A stretch of 64,000 bases of DNA from Plectosphaerella cucumerina (lineage: Eukaryota > Ascomycota > Sordariomycetes > Glomerellales > Plectosphaerellaceae): the NCBI GenBank assembly GCA_020746995.1, contig JAGPXD010000004.1, positions 1,178,001 through 1,242,000 on the forward strand. Direction: 5' to 3'. The notes beneath the pieces are model-generated. The model did no database searches and had not been told where the DNA came from. It saw only the letters and a list, made by a program, of their open reading frames with translations. Below are positions 39,320-51,426 of this stretch, in pieces. How positions within the stretch are numbered: the first letter of the stretch is position 1; each line of letters begins with the position of its first letter. A program made the translations under genes and the position numbers.

Positions 39320-40686
39320 TCAGTTGGATTCATCTATTGTAAAGGTCTCGTCTCCGGTGTTCGGAGCCCAGCCCACAAGTGCCTGCTTCTTGGCCTCCCA
39401 GATCGCCTCGCTTCGAGGTGCCAGACAAGGCCCGGACTTGATGGCGTCGTATTGAGTCCCTGAGAGGTGTGCCTGGGTCACGGGGGACTCTATGAGAGCC
39501 GCCACCGCCCGTGCCAGTGACCACATCTTGCGCCTTGAACAGAGACTCCCGCCCTTCGCGTCCGATGCCTTTCTTCCCTGAAGAATGCCATTGACGAGCC
39601 CCTCATCTTGTCCATGTAAGTTCCAGGCCGCTGCGAGGTTACACGTGGCTATCTTGTCACTTCTGGCCTGGACACTGCGCCGGGAGAACTCAAAGTCCAA
39701 CTTTGTGGTCCTGACTTTGAACGGGCGATAGGCGAAGCCACCGTCCCATGTCTTCCCGGCCAAGCAGCTCATCCTCCCGGCAGGGGAGAATGACCTCTCA
39801 CAGGCGGTGGCGGAGTACTGATAGTCTGGAACAATGACGAAGCTTATGTATGCGTTGCCAGGATGGACGAAGAGCGACACGAGTGAGGACAGGATCGAGC
39901 TGCACTGCTTGAGCGCCATCTTGTCCGAGCACGACTTTGACATAGTCGGCGGTGCGTCAGCCCTCGCAGGCTTGCGTCGGACGACCCCAAGCTGGGAGAA
40001 GTAGCCGCGGCCAAGCAGCGTGCCATCGGCAGCGGGCTCGTCACTTGTGCTCGTCTGCTTCGTGGAGGGAAGATCCCATGGCGCCGCATCCTCCTGGGCC
40101 GCCATGGTAAGCTCCATGCTCGCGTCACCACAGGGCGCCTCGGAGCAGTACATGTGGAGGATCACACCATCGCGTATAGCGAATGGCTGTGCCTGCCATG
40201 CTGCGTCTGGCTCAGCTTCAGATGTCATCTCGGCTTCACTTCGTCGCCGAAGGATTTGCGAAGTCTTCTCAGGAGACTCGGCCAGCCGGCGGCATTCCGC
40301 CAGCAGGAAGTAACTGGCAGTTCTCAGGGCTAGGATCTCAGCGTGCCAGTCGTGAAGAGCTGTCCCGTTGGCTTGGGGAACTTTGGATGTTGGAAGACAC
40401 TTCATGCCGGTGCTGGACAGCGTCAGTAGCTACTATCGATCCGAGGCCACAAGTTCAACAATGGCCTCTGCATAGCCGTCCATGAGCCAGGTGCATCACA
40501 ATACAGGGCGAACACTCACGCGACTGCGAGGCATTCGAGTCGGCCGTCATGTTCTGCTACGATCCCGCTCAGGGGCACCCATTCGTGGGCGCCATTGTCT
40601 CTGACTTTTGGCTTCCGGCGAGTTGGCAGGTCTCGGAACCGGGCCAGAACTTCACCTGCCACCAGGTCCGGGTCGGCGAAAGACAT
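39320..40686 (-). CDS. TAD1: tRNA-specific adenosine deaminase Tad1 (ADAT1)
   Basis: Two exons on the minus strand (40686-40520, 40412-39320) encode 419 residues. The intron of 107 nt falls in CLAVATGMKCLP. The A_deamin (PF02137) catalytic set is visible: HAE in LHDWHAEILALR near residue 76 (zinc ligand and proton shuttle), PCGD in CSEAPCGDASMELT near 152, and the later zinc cysteine in SKSCSDKMALKQCSS. Tad1 deaminates A37 to inosine in tRNA-Ala. There is no double-stranded-RNA-binding domain, in line with ADAT1 rather than ADAR. It is divergent from eL24. Confidence 0.92.
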
Positions 40687-41080
40687 TTGTTGGCGATGCG
40701 AGTGAATTGACCCGAACCATGGGCATGAGGTGGTGGTCAGTGGCGGTTGAGCGCGGGAGGGGCACGCGCCAAATCACGTGACTAATAATCCAGACTTGGG
40801 TAAGCGATGCCCTGTGGCCCCACGGCCACGACACGGCTTCGCAAAATTGAACAGAATTGCCGACGCCCTCTCAATCAACCACCGACCAAGAATCGTTCAG
40901 CCGACAACCACCGCCAAAGTACGTCACGTCCTCCCCGTCGACCACCCCGATCGCTTGGTGCACAATCTCGTGGTTTCCCTCGACAAAAACCCTCTTTCCC
41001 CCGACGCCTACCGCAGACCACCAAGCGACATCGACGACCCCGGGAAAAAAGTTCGCCACAGCTAACAGAAGCCTTTCAAG
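40687..41080. promoter_or_regulatory. Divergent promoter, TAD1 / eL24
   Basis: A TCACGTGAC element at 40774-40782 lies about 90 bases upstream of TAD1 and about 300 upstream of eL24. The eL24 side is CA-rich leader sequence. No gene is supported. Confidence 0.55.
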
Positions 41081-41924
41081 ATGCGCACCTACGACGACGT
41101 TTTCTCGGGCCAGAGGATCTACCCTGGAAAGGTACGACTTTGCGACGATTCCCTGCGAGCGAGGGTCTGAGTGGATGGATGGTGGGGGAGTTCCGGGTGC
41201 ATCAAATGTCAAGAGGAGGATTGAAGGGATTGAGGATGCAGGAACACCCACCCTACCCATCGCGAGGGACTATTGATGGGAGAATGGAATACTGACGAGG
41301 CTGCAACATCTAGGGCAAGCTCTACGTCCGTGGCGACAGCAAGATCTTCCGCTTCCAGAACGGCAAGTCCGAGTCGCTGTTCCTGCAGCGCAAGAACCCC
41401 CGCCGCATCTCGTGGACCGTTCTGTACCGTCGCCAGCACCGCAAGGGTATCTCTGAGGTACGATTCGATCACCCCGCCTTGCGAACACCCAGCCGATTTC
41501 TCTCCATCTCGAACGCGCCCGCTCCGCGACAGACATGCGCCACAACCCTCAACACGAGCAGCACTTCGAGAAGGAGGAGACGGCCGGCGCGACGCACCCC
41601 TCGCCCGGAAACAAACCATGCTGACCCCCACTACAGGAGGTCGCCAAGAAGCGCACCAGGAGGACCGTCAAGTCCCAGCGTGCCATCGTCGGTGCTTCCC
41701 TCGATGTGATCAAGGAGAAGCGCAACCAGCGCCCCGAGGCCCGCTCGGCCGCCCGCGCCGCCGCCATCAAGGAGAGCAAGGAGAAGAAGGCCGCCGACAA
41801 CTCGGCGAAGAAGGCCGAGAAGGCCAAGCTTGCCGGCCAGGCCGCCAAGGGCCAGTCCGGCCGCATCGTCGGCAAGCAGGGCTCCAAGGGCGCCCAGCAG
41901 AAGGTCCAGGCCAACACCCGTTAA
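41081..41924 (+). CDS. RPL24: 60S ribosomal protein eL24
   Basis: Three exons (41081-41131, 41314-41457, 41637-41924) encode 160 residues. The introns are 182 and 179 nt, long for this region. The sequence begins MRTYDDVFSGQRIYPGKGKLYVRGD, then IFRFQNGKSESLFLQRKNPRRISWT, LYRRQHRKG, then VAKKRTRRTVKSQRAIVGAS. The C-terminal third is an Ala/Lys-rich helix. The zinc cysteines found in archaeal L24e are absent, as I expect for fungi. It is a structural protein of the 60S subunit near the subunit interface. Confidence 0.95.
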
Positions 41925-43465
41925 GCGGAACAACGCCTGCGCACGCCAAAATCTGTCTTCTTGAAAGCGTCTGGGAACAGGGGGGGATCTTTTCTGCGAT
42001 GGGGACCGGAGGGCATTACTAGAGATGGAGGGGGGGAAGGGCGGTTCTATTCCCCATCCACCCGTGCCGCCGCGTCGCCGCCGCCGCAACTCATCATGCG
42101 GTGGCGGGGCTCTGAACTCTCGGGACTGTAGCCGTGGCTTCGGCCAGACAGAGAATACAAACGAACAAAAAAAGGGCCGAGGAGGAAAAAGATGCACAGA
42201 ACAAAATGCCCCCCCGGAGCCCCGGAAACGGAAACTTGACGAATGGCAGGAGTCGAGGTTCTTTATGTCTTACGGCTGGTTCTCTACACTACACATCTCG
42301 GTAGCACGGAATTGCATGGAAAGTCCTTCGGGATCACATACAGGGCGATCATGGTGACTGATGTGAGGCATGTGACTGTTGCCTTTTGCCTGTCCGTAGG
42401 ACATGACGTCGACTCAGGTCTGGCCATCAGTAACACTCATAGCAAGGCGAGTTTCAACACTGCAGGTTGTCCTTCGTGGTGGCCGGGGGGCTTTCTGATC
42501 CAAGCTGAAAGACCCGGCCGCGTTCGAGGATCAACGACTGCCAAGCCATGAATGCCTTCAGCCTGGAGTCGACGCCGTCTTGAGATGTCTTCTGAGGGCA
42601 TCTACACATGGAGGGGAAAGATGATTCACCGGCCGACAAGTAATTTCACCGGGCTGGTTGATCTCGGCAAGGGGAGTTTGGTCATTTATTTGTGAGTGAA
42701 CGAGGGCCATTTCTCCGCCGTAGCATTGCGAGTCACGACAATAGAAGAGCTCATCATCCTGATGGCCCGGCCTAACTGTACCAACCATTCTCAACAACTT
42801 CACACAGACCCCGAGAGCCCGAGGCGCGGACACCGAGTCTCGGCCATCGGCCCTCACATCCCTGAAGTCATACCGAGTCATTCCCATACCGTCAACAGCC
42901 CACCACCCGTCCCAGAGTAACACGCCGCCCCCGTGATCGCCGGCATCGTGCAGCTCGGCTCGGCCCAGTTCGCACTCGGAGTGCCCCTCACGACCCCTCC
43001 AAAACCACCGACTCCGGCCATCGGAGGCTGCCGTCCCTCGCCGCATGTCGTGATTGCGGAGCGCCATGTCGTTCCCACAGCCAGGGGCAGCCGTCTCGCC
43101 GTGACGCGAAGGCATCCAATCGACGAATGAAAGGTGGCTCGCCTTGCCAGGAATTATTTGTCACGCTGGAGCATCGGGATGTTCGAGCTGGTCGGTGCTG
43201 CCCCTCACCCCTGACGTTGAGAGCTCCACGCCCCGCCCCCACTTCCCAATTGCCGCCGAAGGCCGTAGAACCCTGATGGATCAATGCCCCTCGGCGGTGT
43301 GCGCGGGCCGCGTCCGTCTTCAGACGCCGCGGCGGCGGGGGGAACTCACATAAAGGCGCGTCTCCCTCGTCGGGAGCTTCCTGATAACGACATTTCTCGA
43401 GTAAACTCGCCTCTTCCACTACTCAACACCATACCCAACCACCATCCACTTTGCCAATCGCTATC
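41925..43465. other. Intergenic region between eL24 and peroxiredoxin genes
   Basis: Both genes are on the plus strand. The first part is G-rich (GGGGGGAAGGG near 42030). The peroxiredoxin side from about 43,400 is a CA-rich leader. Several frames of up to 185 codons occur on the minus strand but have no domain and use atypical composition. Confidence 0.4.
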
Positions 43466-44165
43466 ATGTCTGAGCTCAAGGCCGGAGACTCTTTCCCCGA
43501 GGGCGTGACCTTCCAGCACATCCCCTACACCCCGGAGATCGCCGGTTTCGAGGCCTGTGGTGTCCCGGTGCCTTTTGACGCCAGCAAGGGTAAGTCCTGA
43601 TTCCCAAGCTCCGGTTCTGTCGGATGGCGACGTCTGGATGCATGCTGCTGGGTTACACTGCGGAGGAGGAGCTCTTTCGGGCCAAGGCACGCCCTGAGAG
43701 TCTCTCGAGCAGAGCTATCCACAGCATTCACCCATGCCCTGAAGCATGCTCCCATAGCACCATGTCCACCGCTAACCTTCCGCAGAGTTCGCCGACAAGA
43801 AGGTTGTCATCGTCGCCGTGCCCGGCGCCTTCACCCCCACCTGCTCCGCCGCCCACCTCCCCTCCTACATCAACAACGCCGACAAGCTCAAGGCCGCCGG
43901 CGTCGACAAGGTCGTCTTCATCGCCTACAACGACGCCTTCGTCATGTCCGCCTGGGGCAAGGCCAACAACATCAAGGACGACTTCATCGTCTTCGCCTCC
44001 GACCCCTCCGCCGCCTTCTCCCAGTCCATCGGCTGGACCATCGGCGAGCGCACCGGCCGCTACGCCATCGTCGTCGACCACGGCAAGGTCACCTACGCCG
44101 CTCTCGAGACCGGCAAGGGCAGCCTCGATAACACGGGCGCCGAGGCCGTCCTGGCCAAGCTGTGA
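43466..44165 (+). CDS. Peroxiredoxin, Prx5/Ahp1 type
   Basis: Two exons (43466-43589, 43786-44165) encode 167 residues. The intron is 196 nt. The peroxidatic site PGAFTPTCSAAHLPSY lies just after KKVVIVAV (near residue 60). The threonine and cysteine of PxxxTxxC are present. Further family marks are FIAYNDAFVMSAWGK, the helix with KDDFIVFASDP, and GERTGRYAIVVD. A second cysteine lies in FEACGVPVP (near residue 32), where Ahp1-type enzymes carry a resolving cysteine. It reduces hydroperoxides with thioredoxin. There is no presequence, so it is likely cytosolic or peroxisomal. The end AKL is a possible type-1 peroxisomal signal. Confidence 0.92.
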
Positions 44166-47100
44166 GGGACGGGCTGTTGTTTTCTTTTCGAGCGACATTA
44201 TGACCAAGACGGATAGACCTAGACTCTAGAGCAGAGAATGAACAGGGTATGACCGACCGAGAATGTACAGAATGTGAATGTTTATGTGTTGAGGCGGTCT
44301 ATGATAGTGAATTACATGTGTCCCCTGGCATTGGCAGCGAGGGACATGCTTTATCGGGCAGGTCGTCTCCTCAATATTGCATTGCTCCGTTATCAACCAA
44401 GATACACCAGTCTCATGCCGTGATTACCTTCCAGACACTTAATATTGTTCAGACATATGCCTTTCGACTTCACTCTGCTAGCTTACACTGCTTTGGGGTA
44501 CTCGTCTGAGCTGACCAATGTTCTGGGTGAGATATCGGACAGGTTGGGCAAGTCGGCGACTACTTTCGAAGTTTTGCGAGAACTTCAGTCCGCTTGATTC
44601 TCCTAAGGCCGGCTTTCTACTTTCTCTTGTACCAGGTTGTACCCTGCTATAACACCGGGGAAGCTCTGTAATGGCATATTCAAGGTACGCACTCCCATAC
44701 GTCACCGGGATGAACATGATGACAACACAGGCACTGGACTGATGTGACCAGGTTCCTCGTATCATTGCACAATGCGACTTGTCATTGCAGAGCGTCCGTT
44801 ACTCATGTCTCAACATTGGCCTTTCCCACCCCTGGACTTGCCGCAAGGACCTTACCTACGGGCATGAAAGATCGTTCACCCGAGCACATGCTGAGTCGGC
44901 TGAAAGTCGCACAATGAGATAGATATACAGGTCTTCTCAGGAAACGAAAATCAAGTTGCTCTCATTGCTCTACTAACCAGGCTACAAATGCCATTCCTCT
45001 CTCCCATTATTCCGTTCGCGCTGATAGATCAATGCGGCAGCATGTATCAAGTCTGCCGAATACGCATTAGGAGAGGCGTTGCGTCTGCAGCAGCACCAGT
45101 CTCCCATAACTTCAACAACCTTCTCGACAAGCTCTTCTGCGGGTACCGGGTCCACCAGCAGCTACACTAGCTGGGTGTTGCTCTGGCATGCGGTTGACAG
45201 TCACCTCACGTGGCAAACATCACGAGAGCCACGTTATTCCTAGCGGGATCGCCAGTCATGTCAAGATGTTCGTCCAAGCAGTCCAGGGAACCGGTAGGGC
45301 TACAAGGCCGCCCGCTCCCTTTCTCCTGCGCAGTCTTCGGTGGATAACAACCGCGTCCAGATTTTTAGTTGCCTTTGGAGGCAAATGATTCCCGTGAAAT
45401 CTCGGGCCAAGACTTGCTCGTCGTCTTCGTGGCAGGCACACGGCGGGTTCAGCTGAGTGCTGGCAGGGGGTGTTGTGCATGGGTGACCGCTGTCGGTACA
45501 TGGGTGGCCATGGCGTCCAGGGTGGCCTCGATCTGGGCCGCGTCGATGTCGATCACCTGAAGAAACGAGCTGAGGACAGGGGGCGATCGCCAATGGGACG
45601 CCAGAGGGGCGCTGCAACGCTGCCAGGGCCATTTCCAAGATGCAGCCGGAAGACCGCGCATCCGTGATGCAACCGCATCTCGCTTGGGTTGGATGGGGCA
45701 GGAAAGAAACTCACGAAGTCGAATCGAGGTTCTCATCGTTGCTGGTAATAAATTGAGGTCTGCTGCGGCGCCGTTCGCCTCAAGAACACCAGGGGCACGG
45801 GCTCATCTGCGGGTCGATCGGCTATCTCGCCAGTGTCATGGGTGCTTGTCGGCACGGACCTGTCTGAGAGACAAGTGGACGTTGGAAGGCGTTTTTAGCA
45901 AGAGGCTGGGCGCCCGAGTCGAGACAATGCCTTTGAAAGCGGTTCGGCAATCGCTAGTCGCTCTCTTCTTTGGTCTTGGGTGTCTTTCCAAAAGCAAGCG
46001 GCGTCAAAGGGCGAGTTGTCCTGTTGAGTCGATGACCATTTGCTCCGTGATGTCTCTTCGTCTTCCGTTGCTTCTGCACCTGCGATCCCACCCTCCCGGC
46101 GAAGGACGGCAAAAGCCGACAACTGCAGGGGGTGGGTGCCGGATGTTTGGTAGAGACGAGAAATGAGGGGACAAGCCACCGGAGACGTCCCAATCGGGTG
46201 AAGACGTCGAGATGGCTGCGCTGGTGACGCTCCAGAGTTCACTAGCTGGGAGCCAGGTCTCAGGGGTACGCGGGCAGACAAGCAAGCGGATGGGTGGTCT
46301 TGTGCTCGTGGCGGAGTGGCGAGCGGATGTTGGTGCAAGCAGAGTTCATTGATTGCCAGTTTGCCAGATGCAGCGACGAAGAGGCTGTCGACGGTGAGAA
46401 TGGCTTCGGGTCGAGTGCGTGCCGGCGCGGCGCTCAGCCATGATGATGGAATCCAGGCAGGGCAAGCGATGGGAGAGGGGGATGTGCCGAGATTCTTCCC
46501 ATGCAGGTGGTGCATTCCGGGCACACTGCAGTGGATGGATGCAGGTGGGTGATCACTGATCTGTGAAGCCCGGGCAGGTGCCCGTAGTGTGGTGGGTGTG
46601 GTAGGGGTCCGTGCTCGCATCTTGGTTGGATCGCGGGAATCGCTGCCCACGGCGGGTGGGACCTTCCAGCTGTGATCAGAGTTTGGCCGGGGCAAGAGCG
46701 CTCCATCCGCTGGGGCTGGAAAGCACGAACCTGCCTGGCGGGAAGGAGCAACGGGACGTTGACCATCGGCGGTTACCATCCGAAAATTTCTTCCCACGGG
46801 CAGGCTCCTCCCGTCCCGTCCGTTGTGCGGCCAAAGCGACGCCTCCAAGGCCTCGATCGAGTCGGATATCTCTCCTCGAAGCTCTTGCGCGACTCACTCC
46901 CAACAACTCGGCAGAAGATACGCAGATCCCTCCAGCGTGACGAAGATCAGCGACGAGAAGCCCCTGGATCCCGCCCTTCTCACATGCGAGCCCCGTGGCA
47001 CACACGTTCTCCCTTTAGGATGTTCCAGAGACACGGCCTTCCTCTCCCTTGGGTCTGAGCAGAGCACATTAGGAGGCCTGCCCGCATGGATCGCCGGTGT

Positions 47101-48592
47101 CCTCAATGCTCGACCGGGGTCTGGCCTTTGCTTCTTCGCCCTGGCACGCAAGCTGGCCGACCTACCGGAGCCAAGGCCAGTGGCAGAGAGTCTTGTCTCG
47201 GGCTTAGGCGTGCTCGGCGTGCCAGTCAACACGTTCCCCGGCCAGAGACTGGCAGAGAGTCCAGTCCCCGTCGTTGTGACCCAACCCTCCACGCTCTTGG
47301 GCCGAGGGCGATTTGTGCGACAAGTTTAGCGCCACCACCGGCCGCCGCGAACGTCATGGGGCCCTTGCCCAATCGGCGCACCCTGATCCAGCGATCGACC
47401 GGGATCTGTTTGCTCTGGTCTGGGTTAGGTTCATCCACTAACCACCACTCCCACCGCACCCTCGCCGGCGAGCAGATGTGCAAGCATTCCGAGGGCACGC
47501 CTGCTTCGTCTGTGGGCTGTGGGCGGCCCCCCATCAGCCAGCCGTGTCTGCCAGGATTCAGGGGCAGCAGGAATTCCAGCACAGCTCGATCATCAAAAGG
47601 GCGGGGGGCAACCCCTCTAGACTGTCATCGAGAAACCCATGCGCGTCCCATGCTTCATAGAGAAAAGGGAGACCTTCCCAGAAGCATCTCCACCGAGATC
47701 CGCACATCCAACGTCCGCCGCCGTTGCCCGTCGATCGATACAGGTGCAAGCCTTTGTAGTAGGTCTCACTTCCCCGCGATCTAAGAGGCCCCAGTCGTCC
47801 AGCTTGCGCTGGTATCAGCTGCCATCACGTCTCGTTCCCGCCCCCTTGCCGCGAGCATTCGGGAAGAAGAAAAGCACTTCAGGCCGGCCTCGTCACCTTC
47901 GACAAGGTGGCCACCCTTTAGCCGGAACCAGGTTCGTCTGGTCCAGCCCTCTCTCATTGCACCTGCGGCTGGCCCCTGGGTGATCTGGTGTGGCACGAAC
48001 CCGGCTCGTCTGTCCCTGAACACACACACCCTCTTCCGAGCGAGTCTTCTCGGGCCCACAAGATAGACAGGGGGTTCGACAGCTTCCCTCCTCCTCCTCC
48101 TCCTCCTCTGCCTGTTGGCCGACGATGAAATATCAACCTCGTCGTTCCTCCCTCTCTAGCCTCCGTCCACTCTCCCCAACTCCAACTCTCCTTCCTCCAC
48201 ACCAGATTCAGACTCGGGACCGTTCTCTTAGCCCGCCACTGACGTCTCTTATTCCCATTCTTCAGCCCTTTACCATCGCCCCTACTAGCTACTTTCATAC
48301 CTTCGCTACTTCGTTCGCCATCTGCCGTTCGCCCTCCGCCGATTAGGGCTCTCCACCTCTCCGTTCAACGCCGCCTCGGCCCTGACCTTAGCCAAACCTA
48401 AAGCTCGGCATTCCTCGCCGGCGCAGATCTTTCGTCTTAGTACTCTTCTCCTATATACCCTACAGCCCCGTTGCTCTCCGCCCCCCGTTCCGCCCCGCGA
48501 TTCCTCAGGGTCCTCGACAAGACTTTGCTTGAAAGAGCGTCCTAAATTCGACACTTCAGAACATACGCCTTTCTCGAAACCAACTCCTCAAA
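44166..48592. other. 4.4-kb gene-poor stretch upstream of the RGS gene
   Basis: No coding region is supported. Frames of 168-317 codons around 45,900-47,300 overlap each other on both strands and look like GC-rich chance frames. A CTC trinucleotide run lies near 48086-48108. The last 500 bases are strongly pyrimidine-rich, as in a long leader, and contain upstream ATGs (for example 48125). It probably combines the peroxiredoxin 3' end with the long promoter and leader of the RGS gene. Confidence 0.45.
48086..48108. repeat. CTC trinucleotide microsatellite
   Basis: A run of about seven CTC units lies in the presumed leader or promoter of the RGS gene. It is non-coding on the plus strand. Confidence 0.7.
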
Positions 48593-50055
48593 ATGGGTCT
48601 CCTCTCTCTCACCTACAGACGTCCTCAGTTCGTCGAGGATGCCTCTCTTCAAGACACATCCTCCTCCATCGGCGACAAGACCGATGGCTCTATCCACTCG
48701 GGCTACTCGAACAGGTCCGCTGGCATCCCGGACTCGCTCGCCTTTGACAAGATCATCAACGGAGGCACATGCCCGGTATGAACCAGCAGACACTCCTCGG
48801 CAGACCACCTTGCTAACGATACCAGCCCTGCACTGCGCGCGACTTCATGAACTACCTGGTCTACATCGAGCACTCGGCCGAGAACCTGCAGTTCTACCTC
48901 TGGCTCAAGGACTACTCCAAGCGCTTCGAGGATGCCCCGACGGCAGACATGGCCCTGGCCCCCGTGTGGACCCAGGAGATGGAGGAAGAGGTTCTTACTC
49001 GCGTCCAGAAGGAAAAGGCCTCTCGTCTCCGCCAGGAGGCGCCCGGCGCCGAGATTTTCAGGGACACCGACTTCGAGAAGAAGATGAAGAAACCCGACCC
49101 CGGCCTGGCCGCTGTTAAGTCCGGCAACAACAACAACCCGTTCAGCACTCCACCTCGCACGCCCGCCGGAGGCAACGATAACGACACCGAGTCGATCGGC
49201 ATGTCGCAGTTCACCTCGACCCAGGCTACGTACAAGTCGCTCGCCAGCGAGGCTTTCGCTTCTGCAGGCGCCAAGGCTCCTTGTCAGTGATTCCACTGCT
49301 CCCCCGCTCAACTCATCATGCTGACAATATCCGTAGTCACGATCCAGCCGTTCAGGGAGGAGATTGACCGCATCGTCGCCACCTACATAACCGAGGGTGC
49401 CCCGAGGCAGCTCAATATCTCCGGCCGCGAGCGCATCGCAGCGCTCCACGGCCTCGCATACACCACCCATCCTAGCGCCCTGCGTCAGGTGTTCAAGGCC
49501 GTGGACTTTTCGCTGCGCCACCAAGCCCATCCCAACTTCATCCGCTGGTCCATCTGCAACGGCAACCCCGCCCGCGTCTTCTTCGCCCGCTTCCTCGGCG
49601 TCTTCCTCATCGTCGGCTCCCTAATCGCCGCCCTCCTCCTGACCCTGAGCCGCGTCCCGCGCGGATACAGGGCCATCCCGGCCGTAGGCTTCGTTCTCGG
49701 CATATCGACGCTGATCGCAGCCTGGAAGGGCATGTGCGTCGTGCTCCACGGCATGCACCACCGCCACGTTCGGCCATGGGAGCTCTTCGTCGACGAGGAG
49801 AGCGAGAAGGAGCGGACCAAGGATAGCTTCGAGTCGTTCGGCTCCTCCAACAGTTACGAGGACGAGCCCTGGATCGTCAAGTACCAGAAGCGCAATATTG
49901 TTCGCAAGGTCTTTGACCGCGAGGTGTGGATTCAGGAGCCAGTGCTGCGCCAGATTCAGGACACCATCTTTGTGCAGTCCATGCTGGCGGCCTTGTTGCT
50001 CTCTGGCGTCATCACGGCGATCTTCGTGGCCGTTCCGGGGGGTCGCTTCTTCTGA
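48593..50055 (+). CDS. RGS-domain membrane protein, Rax1/RaxA type
   Basis: Three exons (48593-48775, 48826-49282, 49337-50055) encode 452 residues. The N-terminal half holds an RGS-like domain: SLAFDKIINGG, CTARDFMNYLVYIEHSAENL, FYLWLKDYSKRF, then after a disordered insert FREEIDRIVATYI and LRQVFKAVDFSLR. The C-terminal half has three membrane helices, at about ARFLGVFLIVGSLIAALLL, VGFVLGISTLIAAW and SMLAALLLSGVITAIFVAV. This RGS-plus-three-helix layout is that of Rax1 in yeast and RaxA in aspergilli, which act in bud-site selection or growth and stress signalling. GAP activity toward G-alpha is not assured. Intron 2 uses the donor GTCAGT. Confidence 0.88.
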
Positions 50056-50748
50056 GAAACTGAAGCTGTTGTCCAGGTTGCGGGAGGAAGGATGTTTATA
50101 GCACGTTTGAGCGTGCACGATTAATGATGGAGGAGGATTTTTAGGATTGGTGCAGGTGTTTCTTGTAGGATAAGAGCGGCCTTGGGTCTGCAGTCTCTGG
50201 AGCCGGGGCCACGGCCTGCGAGGATACCACTTTGCTACGATGGATTAATGTGACAGTTGGATATGCCGTTCAGTATGACCTGCATGTCATTGGGATGTCT
50301 GACACGCCAAGCCATGTACTGCCCGGACGCCCGGAGTCGGACGACCGGTATGCCGGAGGGAGCGGCCGCAGGAGGCCGCAGGAGTCGACAGTCAGGGGAT
50401 CGCGCCGCTTTAGGGGGCGGGCTGCCTGTTTTGTAATGCGAGTTGAACTGGCTTTAATTTTGTATTACTATTAATATTCCTCGACGCTGCGTTCTAAAGA
50501 CGTCAACTCGTCTGTCAATGGCTCGTTGGGATTGGCTTTGCCCTCTTCGTATTTATTTCAGCGCTGTTTGGGGGTTGTCGTTGTAGTCGTGCAATTCCAG
50601 TACCGCTTGAAGGAAAAGATTCTAGAGCGAGTCCCGCTGCCAGAGTCTGCTTGTAGGGCCTGCCTTCGAAAAGTATGTCAGTTTCCTTTTGCCATATGGG
50701 AACCTGACACTTCTTTCTGTACAAACTTACCTTCAGACGTCACCATCG
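50056..50748. other. Convergent 3' region, RGS gene / hypothetical gene
   Basis: It holds the 3' ends of two convergent genes. An AT-rich patch lies near 50450-50480. No gene is supported. Confidence 0.45.
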
Positions 50749-51426
50749 TCAATGGTAGCCGCACCTGTAGATGGGTACTCGTATCCCCTTGTTTACGAGC
50801 TTGTGCCATTCCATCTGAAGCTCCATCCGGGCCTTTGCCGCCTCAATGGGGTTGCTGACCAGCCCACCGGCCTGGAGAGCATCGATCACGTCCATGATCC
50901 AGCCCCTCCCTCCCCTGCCGTCGGCGTCGAACTCGAAGCGGTGTCGTCCGAAGCCGATGATGGTGTTGAGCACGTTGCTTACGGTGGCTGCCGGATGGAG
51001 CGAGATGCGGCAGACGTGGTGGGCGGGGACAAAGTCGGCAGAGGTGCTCGCGGAGACGATGAGGGTGCCCCGGAGGCCATTGGGGCGGGCGTAGCCGCGG
51101 TTGACAGTGCAGAAGGGGTCGAGGTTGATGAAGTGGTGCCCGCCGATGGGGAGGTAGATTGTCCAGCGGTTTCGGGAGTGGTTCGGTCGAGGGTTAGGGG
51201 GGTCGTGGGCGACGAGGAGGAGGCCGTGGATGGGGGTGTTCCTGATCTGCTGCTCTTGGGCCATGGGGATGATCATGATGGGCTCAAAGGGGGATTCGGG
51301 CTTTTCGCGGACGTGGCAGGTTGATACGGGTGGCGTTGGCAGTTGTGACGTGGACGGGAGGGCGTAGAGGTCGAGGGGTAGTGGCATGGGGATCTGGAAG
51401 AGGTTGGGGTATTCGTGGGCGGCCAT
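50749..51426 (-). CDS. Conserved-looking hypothetical protein
   Basis: A minus-strand frame of 225 residues beginning MAAHEYPNLFQIPMPLPLDL. It has a core of alternating hydrophobic strands (IHGLLLVAHDPP, NRWTIYLPIGGHHFINLD, LRGTLIVSAST) and a C-terminal helix region (VLNTIIGFGRHRFEFDADG, GWIMDVIDALQAGGLV, MELQMEWHKLVN). The NRWTIYLPI...GG..INL pattern recalls fungal proteins of the DUF7770 type, but I am not sure of this. No signal, membrane helix or catalytic motif is visible. The end is set at the TGA following GCGYH. Confidence 0.65.
   Translation of the reverse strand: MAAHEYPNLFQIPMPLPLDLYALPSTSQLPTPPVSTCHVREKPESPFEPIMIIPMAQEQQIRNTPIHGLLLVAHDPPNPRPNHSRNRWTIYLPIGGHHFINLDPFCTVNRGYARPNGLRGTLIVSASTSADFVPAHHVCRISLHPAATVSNVLNTIIGFGRHRFEFDADGRGGRGWIMDVIDALQAGGLVSNPIEAAKARMELQMEWHKLVNKGIRVPIYRCGYH

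Noticed and set aside
41132..41636. Possible snoRNAs in the long eL24 introns
   Set aside because: Looked for C (RUGAUGA) and D (CUGA) boxes and H/ACA patterns; only isolated weak matches, not paired.
45895..46848. 317-codon minus-strand frame in the gene-poor stretch
   Set aside because: Overlaps a 168-codon plus-strand frame. It shows no domain, no clear start context and a composition like GC-rich chance frames.
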